Shown piece after piece: positions 9,431 to 18,921 of a stretch of 64,000 bases of DNA (position 1 is the first letter of the stretch; each line of letters starts with the position of its first letter). The stretch is from Hydrogenibacillus sp. Lineage in GTDB: Bacteria > Bacillota > Bacilli > Thermicanales > DSM-22653. The DNA lies in contig JADBKT010000020.1 in assembly GCA_014896255.1 (NCBI GenBank), positions 39,980 to 103,979 of the forward strand. Reading direction: 5' to 3'. The translations under genes and the position numbers were made by a program. The notes under the pieces were generated by a model, which was not told where the DNA came from, searched no databases, and saw only the letters and a program-made list of their open reading frames with translations.

Positions 9431-11535
9431 AACGGACGCTTTTGATCGAGATCGGCTTGGAAGAATTACCGGCAGAGTGGGTCGAACCGGCGCGGGATGC
9501 TTTCCGAGCGCGCGTTTTGGCGTTTTTACAGGAGATGCACCTCTCGTACGGGGACGTGCGCGCGTATGCGACGCCACGGCGGCTTGCGGTTCAGGCGGAA
9601 GCGGTCGCCGAGCGGCAACAGGATCGCGAAGAGATGCTGCGCGGGCCGCGGCGCAAGATCGCCGTCTCCCCGGACGGCGAATGGACCGAAGCGGCGCGCG
9701 GTTTCGCCCGTTCCCGAGGTGTTCCGCTCGAGGCGCTTTCGTTCGAAGGTGAAGGCGACGATGCGGTGCTGATCGCCCGGCGACGGGTGGAAGGGCGACC
9801 GGCGGTGGAGGTGCTCCCGGGGCTTAAGGACGTCATCGAGGGACTGCCGTTTCCGAAGACGATGCGCTGGGGGACCGAGACGTTGCGTTACGGACGGCCG
9901 ATCCGCTGGCTTGTCGTGCTCTTCGGCGAGGCCGTCGTGCCGCTTGAAATCGCCGGCGTGACGAGCGGGCGGACGACGTACGGCCACCGGACCCTTTCCT
10001 CCGGGCCGATCGAACTCGCGTCGGCGGACGATTACGCCGCGGCGCTCGAGCGCGGCTTCGTCGTCGCCGATGTCGAAGCGCGGCGCGCGCGTATCGTGGA
10101 AGGGATGGAAAAGGCGGCATCGGCGCGCGGGCTTCGGGTGCCGGCGGATGCGGAACTGCTCGCGGAAGTGACGGAGCTCGTCGAATATCCGACAGTCTTC
10201 ATCGGCCGCTTCGATCCGGCGTTTTTGGCCCTGCCGCGGGCGGTGCTCGTGACGACGATGCGCCGGCACCAGCGTTACTTTCCCGCTTTCGACGGCGAGG
10301 GGCGGCTCGCGCCGTATTTCGTCGGCGTACGCAACGGCACCGACGAGGCGCTTGATGTCGTCGTCCGCGGCAATGAAAAGGTGCTCGCCGCCCGGCTCGC
10401 CGATGCCCGCTTTTTTTACGAAGCGGATCTCAAGCAATCGATCGAGGCGTTCAACGCCAAGCTCCGCGAGATCGCCTTTCACGCCGAGCTCGGCTCGATG
10501 GCCGAAAAGCGCGAGCGCCTGATCACGCTCGCCGGGCGCCTGTCCGACGCCCTGGCGCTCAGTTCGACGGAGCGGGCCAAGGTCGCCCGCGCCGCAGAGA
10601 TCGCCAAATTCGACCTCGCGACGCAGATGGTCTACGAATTCACGGAGCTTCAAGGGGCGGTCGGAGAAGCGTACGCGCTGGCCTTCGGTGAAGATGCGGA
10701 CGTGGCCCGGGCGGTGCGCGAACATTGGCGACCCGTCGGACAGGGGGACGGCCCGCCGGAAGGGACGATCGGGGCCGTCGTCGGCCTTGCCGACAAGCTC
10801 GATACGCTCGTCGGCTTTTTCGGATTGGGCTTCATTCCGAGCGGTTCGGAAGATCCCTTCGCCCTACGTCGGGCGGCCCTCGGCGTGATCAGCATTCTGC
10901 GGGCGTATGCGCTGCCGCTTGCGCCGCTTGAGCTTTTCGCTTGGGCGCGGGAGGCATACGGCGCGCGGGCGGACGTCTTTCGCTTGGACGGCGATGCTCT
11001 TCTGGAGGCGTTGTGGGACTTTTTGGCGCCGCGGATCAAGGCGCAGATCGTCGAAGACGGCGTGCGCCACGATCTTGCCGATGCGGTCGTCAAGCAAGGC
11101 GGCGTGCCGCTCTCCAGACTTTTTGAACGGGCACTGGCGCTTGCGCGATTGTCCGAGGAGGCGACGTTTAAGTCGACGATCGAATCGTTCGTCCGCGTCC
11201 ACAACATGGCGCAAAAGGCACGCCGAGAAGGGCTTCTCGCGGGCGATCCGGCGGCGCGCTTGATGGCGGAGGCGGTCCGCTCGCGCCTTTCTGCGCCGAG
11301 CGAAGCGGCTCTCCTTGCGGCGTACGATGCCGCGCTCAGGGCGTTTGCCGCGGCGCCGGACGGGGCGGCCGAGCTTGAGGCGCTCCGGCCCTTGGTACCG
11401 CATATCGAACGTTTTTTCATCGATGTGCTCGTCATGGCGGAAGATCCGGCGGTTCGCGAAAGCCGGCTCGCGCTCATCGGTGCATTGGATGCGCTATTTG
11501 GACGCTACGCCGATTTTCGTGCCGTCGTCGTCTGA
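9427..11535 (+). CDS. glyS: Glycyl-tRNA synthetase beta subunit
   Basis: 702-residue beta subunit required for tRNA recognition by the alpha2beta2 GlyRS. It begins with the typical [17 protein letters not shown] block and carries an HD-like central region and a C-terminal anticodon-binding DALR-type domain. GTG start at 9427, coupled to the glyQ stop and preceded by GGAGG. A strong intrinsic terminator follows 43 bases after the stop. Confidence 0.95.
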   Translation: MKRTLLIEIGLEELPAEWVEPARDAFRARVLAFLQEMHLSYGDVRAYATPRRLAVQAEAVAERQQDREEMLRGPRRKIAVSPDGEWTEAARGFARSRGVPLEALSFEGEGDDAVLIARRRVEGRPAVEVLPGLKDVIEGLPFPKTMRWGTETLRYGRPIRWLVVLFGEAVVPLEIAGVTSGRTTYGHRTLSSGPIELASADDYAAALERGFVVADVEARRARIVEGMEKAASARGLRVPADAELLAEVTELVEYPTVFIGRFDPAFLALPRAVLVTTMRRHQRYFPAFDGEGRLAPYFVGVRNGTDEALDVVVRGNEKVLAARLADARFFYEADLKQSIEAFNAKLREIAFHAELGSMAEKRERLITLAGRLSDALALSSTERAKVARAAEIAKFDLATQMVYEFTELQGAVGEAYALAFGEDADVARAVREHWRPVGQGDGPPEGTIGAVVGLADKLDTLVGFFGLGFIPSGSEDPFALRRAALGVISILRAYALPLAPLELFAWAREAYGARADVFRLDGDALLEALWDFLAPRIKAQIVEDGVRHDLADAVVKQGGVPLSRLFERALALARLSEEATFKSTIESFVRVHNMAQKARREGLLAGDPAARLMAEAVRSRLSAPSEAALLAAYDAALRAFAAAPDGAAELEALRPLVPHIERFFIDVLVMAEDPAVRESRLALIGALDALFGRYADFRAVVV

Positions 11536-11578
11536 AGCGACGGTCATGCCGATTGCAGAATCCGGAAGAAAATCCGAA

Positions 11579-11604
11579 AGACGGGGTAGGCCCCGTCTTT
11601 TTTT
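11579..11604 (+). terminator. Intrinsic terminator after glyS
   Basis: Perfect 8-bp stem AGACGGGG / CCCCGTCT with a TAGG loop, followed directly by six T residues. It closes the long yqfD-glyS run and separates it from the MarR-efflux operon. Confidence 0.9.
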
Positions 11605-11625
11605 GAGGTATCGGCGACATGCCCC

Positions 11626-11655
11626 TTGCACGGCGCGCACCGTCGAATGTATAAT
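11626..11655 (+). promoter_or_regulatory. SigA-type promoter of the MarR-efflux operon
   Basis: -35 TTGCAC at 11626-11631, 18-base spacer, -10 TATAAT (consensus) at 11650-11655. It lies between the glyS terminator and the marR-like gene. Confidence 0.75.
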
Positions 11656-11698
11656 AAACGCTGTGTCACGAAAGGTTAAGTTCATTAAACAATCGACG

Positions 11699-12169
11699 AT
11701 GGCAAAGGAGGGATCGGCGATCGATGGGCAGGCGGAGCGAAAGGAGCGCCTTGAAGCGCTTCTGCCGCTCATACGGCGCATTTCACGCCATTTTAAATAC
11801 GGACTGACAGAGGGAAACGGCCTTTCGATGACGGATTGGTTTTTCTTCCGGCATCTCGAAGGGACGGAGGCCCGGAGCGTGACCGATTTGGCCCGCCATT
11901 TCGGCGTGTCGGCGAGTTACATCACGAACTGGGCGGAACGCTTCGTCCAAAAGGGACTCATACAGCGCGAACGCAAGGCGGATGACCGGCGGGTGGTGCT
12001 CATTCGGATGACGGAGGCGGGCCGCGAGACGCTCCGTGCCATCGACGCCAAGCGGCGCTCTTACATGGAGGCGCTGCTCGCCGACGTCACGGATGAAGAA
12101 CTGGCCTTGCTCATCCGCATTTTGGAGCGGATCGCGCGCCGCATTGAAGAGGAGGAGTGGATGCGATGA
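11699..12169 (+). CDS. MarR-family transcriptional regulator
   Basis: 156-residue winged-helix protein. The recognition-helix region SVTDLARHFGVSASYITN and the wing RKADDRRVVLIRMTEAG are typical MarR features. It is the first gene of an operon with a membrane-fusion protein and a DHA2 exporter (four-base overlap with the next gene), so it probably represses that operon and responds to the exported compound. ATG 11699 has no good ribosome-binding site. AAAGGAGGG lies just downstream at 11704-11712 but has no in-frame start after it, so the start is uncertain. Confidence 0.85.
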   Translation: MAKEGSAIDGQAERKERLEALLPLIRRISRHFKYGLTEGNGLSMTDWFFFRHLEGTEARSVTDLARHFGVSASYITNWAERFVQKGLIQRERKADDRRVVLIRMTEAGRETLRAIDAKRRSYMEALLADVTDEELALLIRILERIARRIEEEEWMR

Positions 12170-12792
12170 ACGGACGTCGTTCGCTCGTTTTGGGCATCGT
12201 CGGGCTCATCGTGTTGTTGGCGGCGGGCGTTTTCGGTTTCCGGTACTGGAGCGATCATCAGACGTATGTGACGACGGACAACGCCCAGGTCAAAGGAAAG
12301 CCCATCGCCATAAGCGCCCCGGTCACCGGGCGTTTGGCGGAATGGACGGCGCGCACCGGCGAAACGTATGACGCCGGAGAAGTGATCGGGAAGGTCGAAG
12401 CGGTGCCGATCGTCATGCCGAAAAAGGCGACCATCGTCTCCGTCTCGGCCGTGCCGGGGACGTTTGTCGCGCCGGGCGTGCCGCTCGCGGAAGCGTTCGA
12501 TCTGGACCAGCTGTGGGTGGAGGCGATGGTCAAAGAGACCGATCTTCAGGCGATCAAGGTCGGACAGGACGTCGAAGTGACGATCGATGCGTATCCGGAC
12601 ACGTTGCTCAGCGGGCGGGTGGAGGAGATCGGCCTGTATACGGCGGATACGTTTTCGCTCCTCCCGAGCGCGAATACGACCGGCAATTACACGAAAGTGG
12701 CGAAGGTCGTGCCGGTGAAGATCGTTTTGGACGGCGGTCAAGGGCTTCGGTTGATCCCCGGGCTGAGCGCCACGGTACGCATCCATCGATGA
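12166..12792 (+). CDS. EmrA/HlyD-type membrane fusion protein
   Basis: 208 residues: one N-terminal membrane helix (about 8-28), then a lipoyl/barrel-sandwich hybrid fold (YVTTDNAQVKGKPIAISAP onward) and a beta-barrel (DVEVTIDAYPDTLLSGRVEEIG). It is short because the long coiled-coil hairpin of Gram-negative EmrA is missing, as usual for Gram-positive versions. ATG 12166 overlaps the marR stop (ATGA) with GGAGGAG eight bases upstream. It is predicted to partner the DHA2 transporter encoded next. Confidence 0.85.
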   Translation: MNGRRSLVLGIVGLIVLLAAGVFGFRYWSDHQTYVTTDNAQVKGKPIAISAPVTGRLAEWTARTGETYDAGEVIGKVEAVPIVMPKKATIVSVSAVPGTFVAPGVPLAEAFDLDQLWVEAMVKETDLQAIKVGQDVEVTIDAYPDTLLSGRVEEIGLYTADTFSLLPSANTTGNYTKVAKVVPVKIVLDGGQGLRLIPGLSATVRIHR

Positions 12793-12842
12793 CGGACTTA
12801 GGCGATGACGACGCTCAATACCGGGACGGGGGGTGAGCGCAT

Positions 12843-14393
12843 ATGGACACATCGAAGGGCGCGGTCGGGCGAAGCGGCGGCGGAAACCAGGTCAGTGCGG
12901 TTCGGACGATGGCCGTTTTTCTGCTCGGTTCCTTCGTGGCCATTTTGAATCAGACGTTGATGAACGTCGCGCTGCCGCACATGATGAACGATCTCGGCGT
13001 CGATGCGGCGACGATCCAGTGGTTGATCACCGGTTATATGCTCATCAACGGGGTGCTCGTGCCGATCAGCGCCTACCTCGTGCTCACCTTTTCGACGAAG
13101 CGACTTTACCTGTTCGCCATGGGCGCCTTCACGCTCGGGTCCGTCGTCAGCGGCATGGCCCACACGTTCCCCGTCCTGCTTGCCGGCCGGCTCATTCAGG
13201 CGGTCGGCGCGGGGATCATCATGCCGCTGATGATGAATGTGTTTTTGACGATCTTTCCGCCGGCATCCCGCGGCAAGGCCATGGGGATTATGGGGCTGGT
13301 GATGATTTTCGCCCCGGCGGTCGGCCCGACGCTGTCGGGATGGATTGTCGAGCATTACAGCTGGCGCCTGTTGTTTGGCCTGTCGATCCCGTTTGCCGCG
13401 CTGTCGCTCCTCTTGGCGCAGTTTTGGCTGACCGACGTCATCGAGCGAACGCGCCCGAAGCTCGATCTTTTGGGCGCGCTGTTTTCCTTCGTCGGCTTCG
13501 GCAGCCTGTTGTACGGTTTGGGCCGGGCGGGAAGTCTCGGCTGGTCGAACGGTGAAGTCGTCGGCACCATCGCCCTGGGCTTGATCTTTCTGGTCGCCTT
13601 TGTCATCCGCGAGCTTTCGGCGGATCAGCCGATTTTGGAGCTCCGCGTGTTTCGGTATGACATCTTTGCGGTGACGAGCCTGGTGAGCGCGCTGATGACG
13701 ATGGCCATGTTTGCGGCCATGGTGCTTTTGCCCATCTACCTGCAAAACATCCGCGGTTTTACGCCGGTCCAGGCGGGGCTCCTCCTTCTGCCGGGGGCGC
13801 TCATCATGGGTTTCATGTCGCCGATCGCCGGGGCGTTGTTCGACCGGATCGGCGCCCGCCCGCTCACCATCATCGGGCTGTTGATCACGCTGTTTACGAC
13901 ATGGGAATTTACGAAGCTGACCGACACCACCGGTTATGGGCATATCTTGATGCTCTACAGCGTGCGCAGCTTCGGCATGTCGCTCATGATGATGACGGTG
14001 ATGACCGAAGGGTTGAACCAGCTGCCGCCGTCGTTGAACAGCCACGGTACGGCGGTGGCCAACACCGTGAGGCAAGTGGCCGGTTCGCTCGGTACGGCGC
14101 TTTTGGTGACGGTGATGACCGATCGGGCGGCGCTTCACGCGGAGGCGATGCGCACGGCGATGAGCACCGCCGATCCGGGATGGTTTACGGCATACCAATC
14201 GGCTAAGGCGGCGCTCGCGGCGGAGACCGGCTTGCCCGGCGAGGCCGCCGATCAGGCGATGCGACTTTTGCTCTATGGCGCCGTGCAAAAGCAGGCCATC
14301 ATCGGCGGTACGAACGACGCTTTCGTCTGGGCCACGGTGCTCACCGTTCTCGCCCTCATCGCAAGCTTCTTCATCCGCCGCGCCAGGACGTAG
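12843..14393 (+). CDS. DHA2 (EmrB/QacA) family multidrug exporter
   Basis: 516-residue major-facilitator protein with about 14 predicted helices. The DHA2 signatures LNQTLMNVALPHM, WLITGYMLINGVLVP (motif D2/B region) and GAGIIMPLMMNV are visible. It is probably a proton-coupled drug or metabolite exporter working with the upstream membrane-fusion protein. The substrate cannot be told from sequence. A G-rich ribosome-binding site (GGGGGG) lies about ten bases before ATG 12843. Confidence 0.9.
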   Translation: MDTSKGAVGRSGGGNQVSAVRTMAVFLLGSFVAILNQTLMNVALPHMMNDLGVDAATIQWLITGYMLINGVLVPISAYLVLTFSTKRLYLFAMGAFTLGSVVSGMAHTFPVLLAGRLIQAVGAGIIMPLMMNVFLTIFPPASRGKAMGIMGLVMIFAPAVGPTLSGWIVEHYSWRLLFGLSIPFAALSLLLAQFWLTDVIERTRPKLDLLGALFSFVGFGSLLYGLGRAGSLGWSNGEVVGTIALGLIFLVAFVIRELSADQPILELRVFRYDIFAVTSLVSALMTMAMFAAMVLLPIYLQNIRGFTPVQAGLLLLPGALIMGFMSPIAGALFDRIGARPLTIIGLLITLFTTWEFTKLTDTTGYGHILMLYSVRSFGMSLMMMTVMTEGLNQLPPSLNSHGTAVANTVRQVAGSLGTALLVTVMTDRAALHAEAMRTAMSTADPGWFTAYQSAKAALAAETGLPGEAADQAMRLLLYGAVQKQAIIGGTNDAFVWATVLTVLALIASFFIRRART

Positions 14394-14520
14394 TGCGCCC
14401 TGGCGCTTATATGTTTTTTCCGCTCCGGGTTCGGAAGAACAAGCGGTTGAGGCCGCAAAATTAATATGCGAAATTTTATTTCATATCGCCGCGCTTGCAA
14501 ATGGCGCCGCGGCATATTAG

Positions 14521-14562
14521 TATATACCATATACGAAGAAGCGATATATCGTATGTCATATT
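14521..14562 (+). promoter_or_regulatory. Pair of CcpN-type operator sites upstream of ccpN
   Basis: TATGTCATATT at 14552-14562 matches all 11 positions of the published Bacillus CcpN consensus TRTGHYATAYW. TATATACCATA at 14521-14531 matches the reverse-complement consensus at 10 of 11 positions. The sites face each other in an AT-rich island just before the ccpN start, which suggests that CcpN regulates this operon. The motif match is direct; binding is an inference. Confidence 0.55.
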
Positions 14563-14574
14563 GGGCGAATCGAG

Positions 14575-15222
14575 GTGATCGATATCGAGCTGACGCCTCG
14601 CCAAAAGCGCATCATCGCCATCGTCAAAGAGAAAGGGCCGATCACCGGCGAGCAGATCGCCGAACTTTTAGGGCTCACGCGGGCCACAATTCGTCCCGAC
14701 CTCTCGATTTTGACCATGTCCGGGTATCTCGAGGCGCGCCCGCGCGTCGGCTATTTTTACGCCGGACACGACAACCGATCGCTGTGGCTGGAGCGCCTCC
14801 GGGATCTGAAAGTCAAGGCGTATCATGCGCCGCCGATCGTCGTCCTGGAGGAGCAAAGCGTCTATGAAGCGATCGTCAAGCTCTTTCTGGAAGATGTCGG
14901 CACGCTGTATGTCCTCGGCAAAGACCGTCTGCTCGCCGGCGTCGTCTCGCGCAAGGACCTGCTCCGAGCGGCGATCGGGCGGCAAAACCTCGAAGAGGTG
15001 CCGGTGGGGATGATCATGACGCGCATGCCGAACATCGTCACCGTGACGCCGGAAGAGTCGGTCTACGACGCGGCGACGAAGCTCATCGAATACCAGGTCG
15101 ACTCGCTCCCGGTCGTCGTGCCCAAAGGAGAAGGCCGATACGCCTTGGAAGTCGTCGGGCGTTTTACGAAGACGACGGTGACGCGGGTGTTCGTCGCGCT
15201 CGGTCGCGAAGCGCCGGTGTAG
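14575..15222 (+). CDS. ccpN: Catabolite repressor CcpN (HTH-CBS)
   Basis: 215 residues: N-terminal winged helix-turn-helix (1-65; ITGEQIAELLGLTRATIRPD and LTMSGYLEARPRVGYFY are diagnostic of YqzB/CcpN), followed by two CBS motifs (about 80-205). In Bacillus CcpN senses ATP/ADP and represses gapB and pckA under glycolytic conditions. GTG start at 14575; the N-terminus MIDIELTPRQ aligns with that of Bacillus CcpN. It heads a run with ppsR (11-base gap) and ppdK, whose product makes PEP from pyruvate, a fitting target. Confidence 0.93.
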   Translation: MIDIELTPRQKRIIAIVKEKGPITGEQIAELLGLTRATIRPDLSILTMSGYLEARPRVGYFYAGHDNRSLWLERLRDLKVKAYHAPPIVVLEEQSVYEAIVKLFLEDVGTLYVLGKDRLLAGVVSRKDLLRAAIGRQNLEEVPVGMIMTRMPNIVTVTPEESVYDAATKLIEYQVDSLPVVVPKGEGRYALEVVGRFTKTTVTRVFVALGREAPV

Positions 15223-15233
15223 GGAGGTTGGCC

Positions 15234-16058
15234 ATGACGGCAGGGGCTCAGAAGGTCTACGTCTATGTCTTGTCCGACTCGCTCGGCGAGACGGCGGAGT
15301 ACGTCGTGCGGGCGGCGGTCAGCCAGTTCGATTATGAAGCGATCGACATCCGCCGCATCCCGTTCGTCGACGACGTCTCGACCATCGACGAAGTGCTCGC
15401 TTCGGCCAAGGAAAACGAGGCGCTCATCATCTACACGCTGGTCGTCCCGGAACTCGTCGCCCATCTGCGGCGCGAATGCGAGCGGCTCGGGCTTACGGCG
15501 ATCGATCTCATGACGCCGCTTTTGGAATCGATCGGTGCGCGCCTCGGGCAGGCGCCCAAATACAAGCCGGGGCTCGTGCACAAGCTGGATGAAGATTACT
15601 TCAAGCGCGTCGAGGCGATCGAGTTCGCCGTGAAATACGACGACGGCAAAGATCCGCGAGGCATCCTCCGCGCCGACATCGTTCTCGTCGGCGTATCCCG
15701 TACGTCGAAGACGCCGCTTTCCATGTATCTCGCCCACCGGCGGATGAAAGTGGCCAATGTGCCGCTCGTGCCGGAGGTGACGCCGCCGAAAGAGCTGTTT
15801 CAGATTTCGGCGAACAAGATCGTGGGGCTTTCGATCGATCCGGAGGTGCTGCACCATATCCGCACCGAACGGCTGAAGTCGCTCGGGCTCGGGCTCTCGG
15901 CGAGCTATGCCAGCCTGGAGCGCATCCTGGAGGAGCTGGAGTATGCCGAGAACCTGATGAAACGGCTCGGCTGCCCGGTGATCAACGTGACCAACAAGGC
16001 GGTGGAGGAGACCGCAGGGATCATCTTACAGATGATCAAAGGGGGACGCATCCGATGA
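15234..16058 (+). CDS. ppsR: PPDK regulatory protein (kinase/pyrophosphorylase)
   Basis: 274-residue DUF299 protein (Bacillus YqfL). It is a bifunctional ADP-dependent kinase and Pi-dependent pyrophosphorylase that inactivates and reactivates PPDK by Thr phosphorylation. The P-loop-like motif GVSRTSKTPLSMYLA is at about residue 153, after the N-terminal VYVLSDSLGETAE block. ATG 15234 with GGGAGG six bases upstream. The target gene ppdK follows with a four-base overlap, making the substrate assignment (PPDK rather than PEP synthase) secure. Confidence 0.93.
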   Translation: MTAGAQKVYVYVLSDSLGETAEYVVRAAVSQFDYEAIDIRRIPFVDDVSTIDEVLASAKENEALIIYTLVVPELVAHLRRECERLGLTAIDLMTPLLESIGARLGQAPKYKPGLVHKLDEDYFKRVEAIEFAVKYDDGKDPRGILRADIVLVGVSRTSKTPLSMYLAHRRMKVANVPLVPEVTPPKELFQISANKIVGLSIDPEVLHHIRTERLKSLGLGLSASYASLERILEELEYAENLMKRLGCPVINVTNKAVEETAGIILQMIKGGRIR

Positions 16059-18721
16059 AGTACGTCTATCATTTTCACGAGGGCGACCGGACGATGAAGG
16101 CGCTCCTCGGCGGGAAGGGCGCGAACCTGGCGGAGATGACCCGCGCCGGGCTGCCGGTGCCGCCGGGATTTACGATCACGACCGAAGCGTGCAAGGCGTA
16201 CTATGCGGAAGGGCGCACGCTGCCCGAGGCGCTCGTGGCTGAAGTCGACGAAGCGGTGCGCGCGCTGGAAGCAAAGACAAAGAAGCGCTTCGGCGATCCC
16301 GAACGTCCGCTCCTCGTCTCCGTGCGCAGCGGGGCGGCGATCTCCATGCCGGGAATGATGGATACGATCTTAAACCTCGGCATAAACGACGCCGTGGCGG
16401 AGGGCCTTTCGCGCCTCACGGGCGATGCGCGCTTCGCCTACGACGCTTACCGGCGGTTCATCCAGATGTTCGGCGACGTCGTCCTGGGCATCGACCACTA
16501 CCGCTTCGAAGCGGTGATCGAGGCGCGGAAGAAGGCGCGCGGCGTCCAGGCCGATCCTGAGCTTTCGGCGGACGATTGGCGGGCGGTCATCGCCGAGTTT
16601 CTCTCCGTCATCGAAAAGGAGACGAGGCGGCCGTTTCCGACCGACCCGCGCGAGCAGCTCTACCTCGCCGTGCGCGCGGTGTTCGATTCGTGGAACAACC
16701 AGCGGGCGATCGTCTACCGCAAGATTCATAAAATCCCCGACGACCTCGGCACGGCGGTCAATGTCCAGTCGATGGTCTTCGGCAACATGGGCGAGACGTC
16801 CGGCACCGGAGTGGCCTTTACGCGCAACCCGTCGACGGGGGAAAATGCGCTGTACGGCGAATTTCTTTTGAACGCCCAGGGGGAAGACGTCGTCGCCGGC
16901 ATCCGCACCCCGCAGCCGATCGCCCGGCTCAAAGACATCATGCCCGAGGTGTACGCCGAGTTTGAAGCGATCGCCCGCCGCCTCGAGGCGCACTACCGCG
17001 ACATGCAGGACATCGAATGGACGATCGAACGCGGGAAGCTCTACCTCCTGCAGACGCGCAGCGGCAAGCGCACGGCGCAGGCGGCCGTGCGGATCGCCGT
17101 CGATATGGTGCGCGAGGGGCTGATCGACGAGCGCGAAGCGGTGCTGCGCGTCTCGCCGGAGATGCTCGATCAGCTTCTGCACCGCCGGATCGATCCGGCG
17201 GCGGAGCTGGACGTCTTGGCGAAGGGGCTTTCGGCCTCGCCCGGCGCGGCGACGGGGAGGGTCGTCTTCGACGCCGACGAGGCGGAAGCGCGCGGGAAGC
17301 GCGGGGAGGCGGTCATCCTCGTGCGGCCGGAGACGACGCCGGACGACATCCACGGCATCGCCCTGGCCCAGGGGGTGATCACGAGCCGCGGCGGGATGAC
17401 GAGCCACGCCGCGGTCGTCGCCCGCGGGATGGGGAAGCCGGCGATCGTCGGCGCGGAGGCGATCAAGATCGATCTCGAGCGGGAATGCTTTTCGGTCGGC
17501 GACGCCGTCGTCCGAAAAGGCGACGTCCTTTCCATGGACGGCGCGTCGGGGCTGATCCTCCGCGGCGCGGTGCCGCTCGTCGAGCCGGAGCCGGATGAGG
17601 CCTTCCGGACGCTCCTCGGCTGGGCCGATGCGATCCGCCGCTTGGACGTCCGGGCCAACGCCGACACGCCGGAAGACGCCGCGCGGGCGCGGGCGTTCGG
17701 CGCGCAGGGGATCGGCCTCTGCCGTACGGAACACATGTTCATGGCGGCTGAGCGGCTGCCCGTCGTGCGCGAGATGATCTTGGCCCAGTCGCCCGAGGAA
17801 CGCGCCGCGGCGCTCGAACGGCTGCGCCCGATGCAGGAAGAAGATTTCTACGGCATTTTCAAGGCGATGGCGCCGCATCCGGTGACCATCCGCCTGCTCG
17901 ATCCGCCGCTGCACGAGTTTTTGCCGAACTACGAGGAACTCCTCCTCGACGTCGACCGCCTGTCGCGCGATCCGTCGGCCGACCCGACGGCGCTCGAGGC
18001 GAAGCGCGAGCTTTTGAAAAAGGTGCGCGCCCTTAAAGAGGAAAATCCGATGCTGGGTCTCCGCGGTTGCCGCCTCGGCCTTCTCTATCCGGAGATTTAC
18101 GCCATGCAGGCGGAGGCGATCTTCCGCGCCGCCTTCCGCTTGCAGCGGGAAGGGGCGGCGGCGAAAGTGGAGATCATGATTCCGCTCGTCGGCCATGTGA
18201 ACGAGCTGAAAGCGATGCGCGCGGTCGTCGACGGCGTCTACCGCCGCGTGGCGGACGACTTCGGCGCGGAGCTCGAGTACGCCGTGGGGACGATGATCGA
18301 AGTGCCGCGCGCCGCGCTCACCGCCGACGAGATCGCCGAGGTCGCCGACTTCTTTTCCTTCGGCACGAACGACCTCACGCAGACGACGTTCGGCTACAGC
18401 CGTGACGATGCGGAAGGGAAGTTCCTCCACCACTACATCGAACACAAAATCTTGTCCGATAATCCGTTTGCCGTCCTCGACGCCGCCGGCGTCGGCAAGC
18501 TCGTCGAGATGGGCACACGCCTCGGTCGGCAGGCGAACGCGAAGCTCAAGGTCGGCGTCTGCGGCGAACACGGCGGCGAGGCGCAGTCGATCGCCTTTTT
18601 CCACTCGGCGGGTCTCGATTATGTGAGCGCCTCTCCGTATCGCGTTCCGCTGGCCCGCCTGGCGGCGGCGCAGGCAGCGGCAAAGACGCGAGAAGCCGAA
18701 GCGCCGGCGCAAATCATATAA
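16055..18721 (+). CDS. ppdK: Pyruvate, phosphate dikinase
   Basis: 888 residues, full length. It interconverts pyruvate + ATP + Pi and PEP + AMP + PPi. The N-terminal ATP-grasp domain (LGGKGANLAEMTRAGLPVPPG), the swivelling phospho-His domain (GGMTSHAAVVARG, catalytic His near residue 450, with the regulatory Thr two residues before it) and the C-terminal TIM-barrel with VGVCGEHGGE (catalytic Cys near 835) are all intact. ATG overlaps the ppsR stop. With CcpN and PpsR alongside, it is likely the PEP-forming entry to gluconeogenesis. Confidence 0.96.
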   Translation: MKYVYHFHEGDRTMKALLGGKGANLAEMTRAGLPVPPGFTITTEACKAYYAEGRTLPEALVAEVDEAVRALEAKTKKRFGDPERPLLVSVRSGAAISMPGMMDTILNLGINDAVAEGLSRLTGDARFAYDAYRRFIQMFGDVVLGIDHYRFEAVIEARKKARGVQADPELSADDWRAVIAEFLSVIEKETRRPFPTDPREQLYLAVRAVFDSWNNQRAIVYRKIHKIPDDLGTAVNVQSMVFGNMGETSGTGVAFTRNPSTGENALYGEFLLNAQGEDVVAGIRTPQPIARLKDIMPEVYAEFEAIARRLEAHYRDMQDIEWTIERGKLYLLQTRSGKRTAQAAVRIAVDMVREGLIDEREAVLRVSPEMLDQLLHRRIDPAAELDVLAKGLSASPGAATGRVVFDADEAEARGKRGEAVILVRPETTPDDIHGIALAQGVITSRGGMTSHAAVVARGMGKPAIVGAEAIKIDLERECFSVGDAVVRKGDVLSMDGASGLILRGAVPLVEPEPDEAFRTLLGWADAIRRLDVRANADTPEDAARARAFGAQGIGLCRTEHMFMAAERLPVVREMILAQSPEERAAALERLRPMQEEDFYGIFKAMAPHPVTIRLLDPPLHEFLPNYEELLLDVDRLSRDPSADPTALEAKRELLKKVRALKEENPMLGLRGCRLGLLYPEIYAMQAEAIFRAAFRLQREGAAAKVEIMIPLVGHVNELKAMRAVVDGVYRRVADDFGAELEYAVGTMIEVPRAALTADEIAEVADFFSFGTNDLTQTTFGYSRDDAEGKFLHHYIEHKILSDNPFAVLDAAGVGKLVEMGTRLGRQANAKLKVGVCGEHGGEAQSIAFFHSAGLDYVSASPYRVPLARLAAAQAAAKTREAEAPAQII

Positions 18722-18763
18722 TCACCACGAATCACAACCGTATCGAAGGCGCCTCCTTGATCG

Positions 18764-18795
18764 CCCCCCTACCGCACGTCGGGAGGGGGGTTCTT
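18764..18795 (+). terminator. Probable terminator after ppdK
   Basis: An 11-base arm CCCCCCTACCG pairs with CGGGAGGGGGG (one A-G mismatch) around a five-base loop, followed by a short T-rich stretch (TTCTT). The stem is strong and the T-tract weak. Confidence 0.6.
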
Positions 18796-18857
18796 AACGG
18801 TTGTCGAATGCCGTCATGCGAGTCGAAATAATGAATATTTAATTTCCCGCGGATGGT

Positions 18858-18886
18858 TTGCAGGAAAACGGGCGTCTTTGTAGAAT
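18858..18886 (+). promoter_or_regulatory. Promoter upstream of dnaG
   Basis: TTGCAG at 18858-18863, 17-base spacer, TAGAAT at 18881-18886. It is 36 bases before dnaG and downstream of the ppdK terminator, matching the dnaG-sigA operon promoter position in Bacillus. Confidence 0.6.
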
Positions 18887-18921
18887 AGTATTCATTCGTA
18901 GGCACCGAGGAGGGGTGGCCG

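Noticed and set aside
12798..14288. 496-codon minus-strand frame opposite the DHA2 exporter
   Set aside because: Antisense shadow; charged low-complexity product with no motif.
16370..18712. 780-codon minus-strand frame opposite ppdK
   Set aside because: Antisense artefact of high third-position GC in ppdK; no recognisable domain and no ribosome-binding site.
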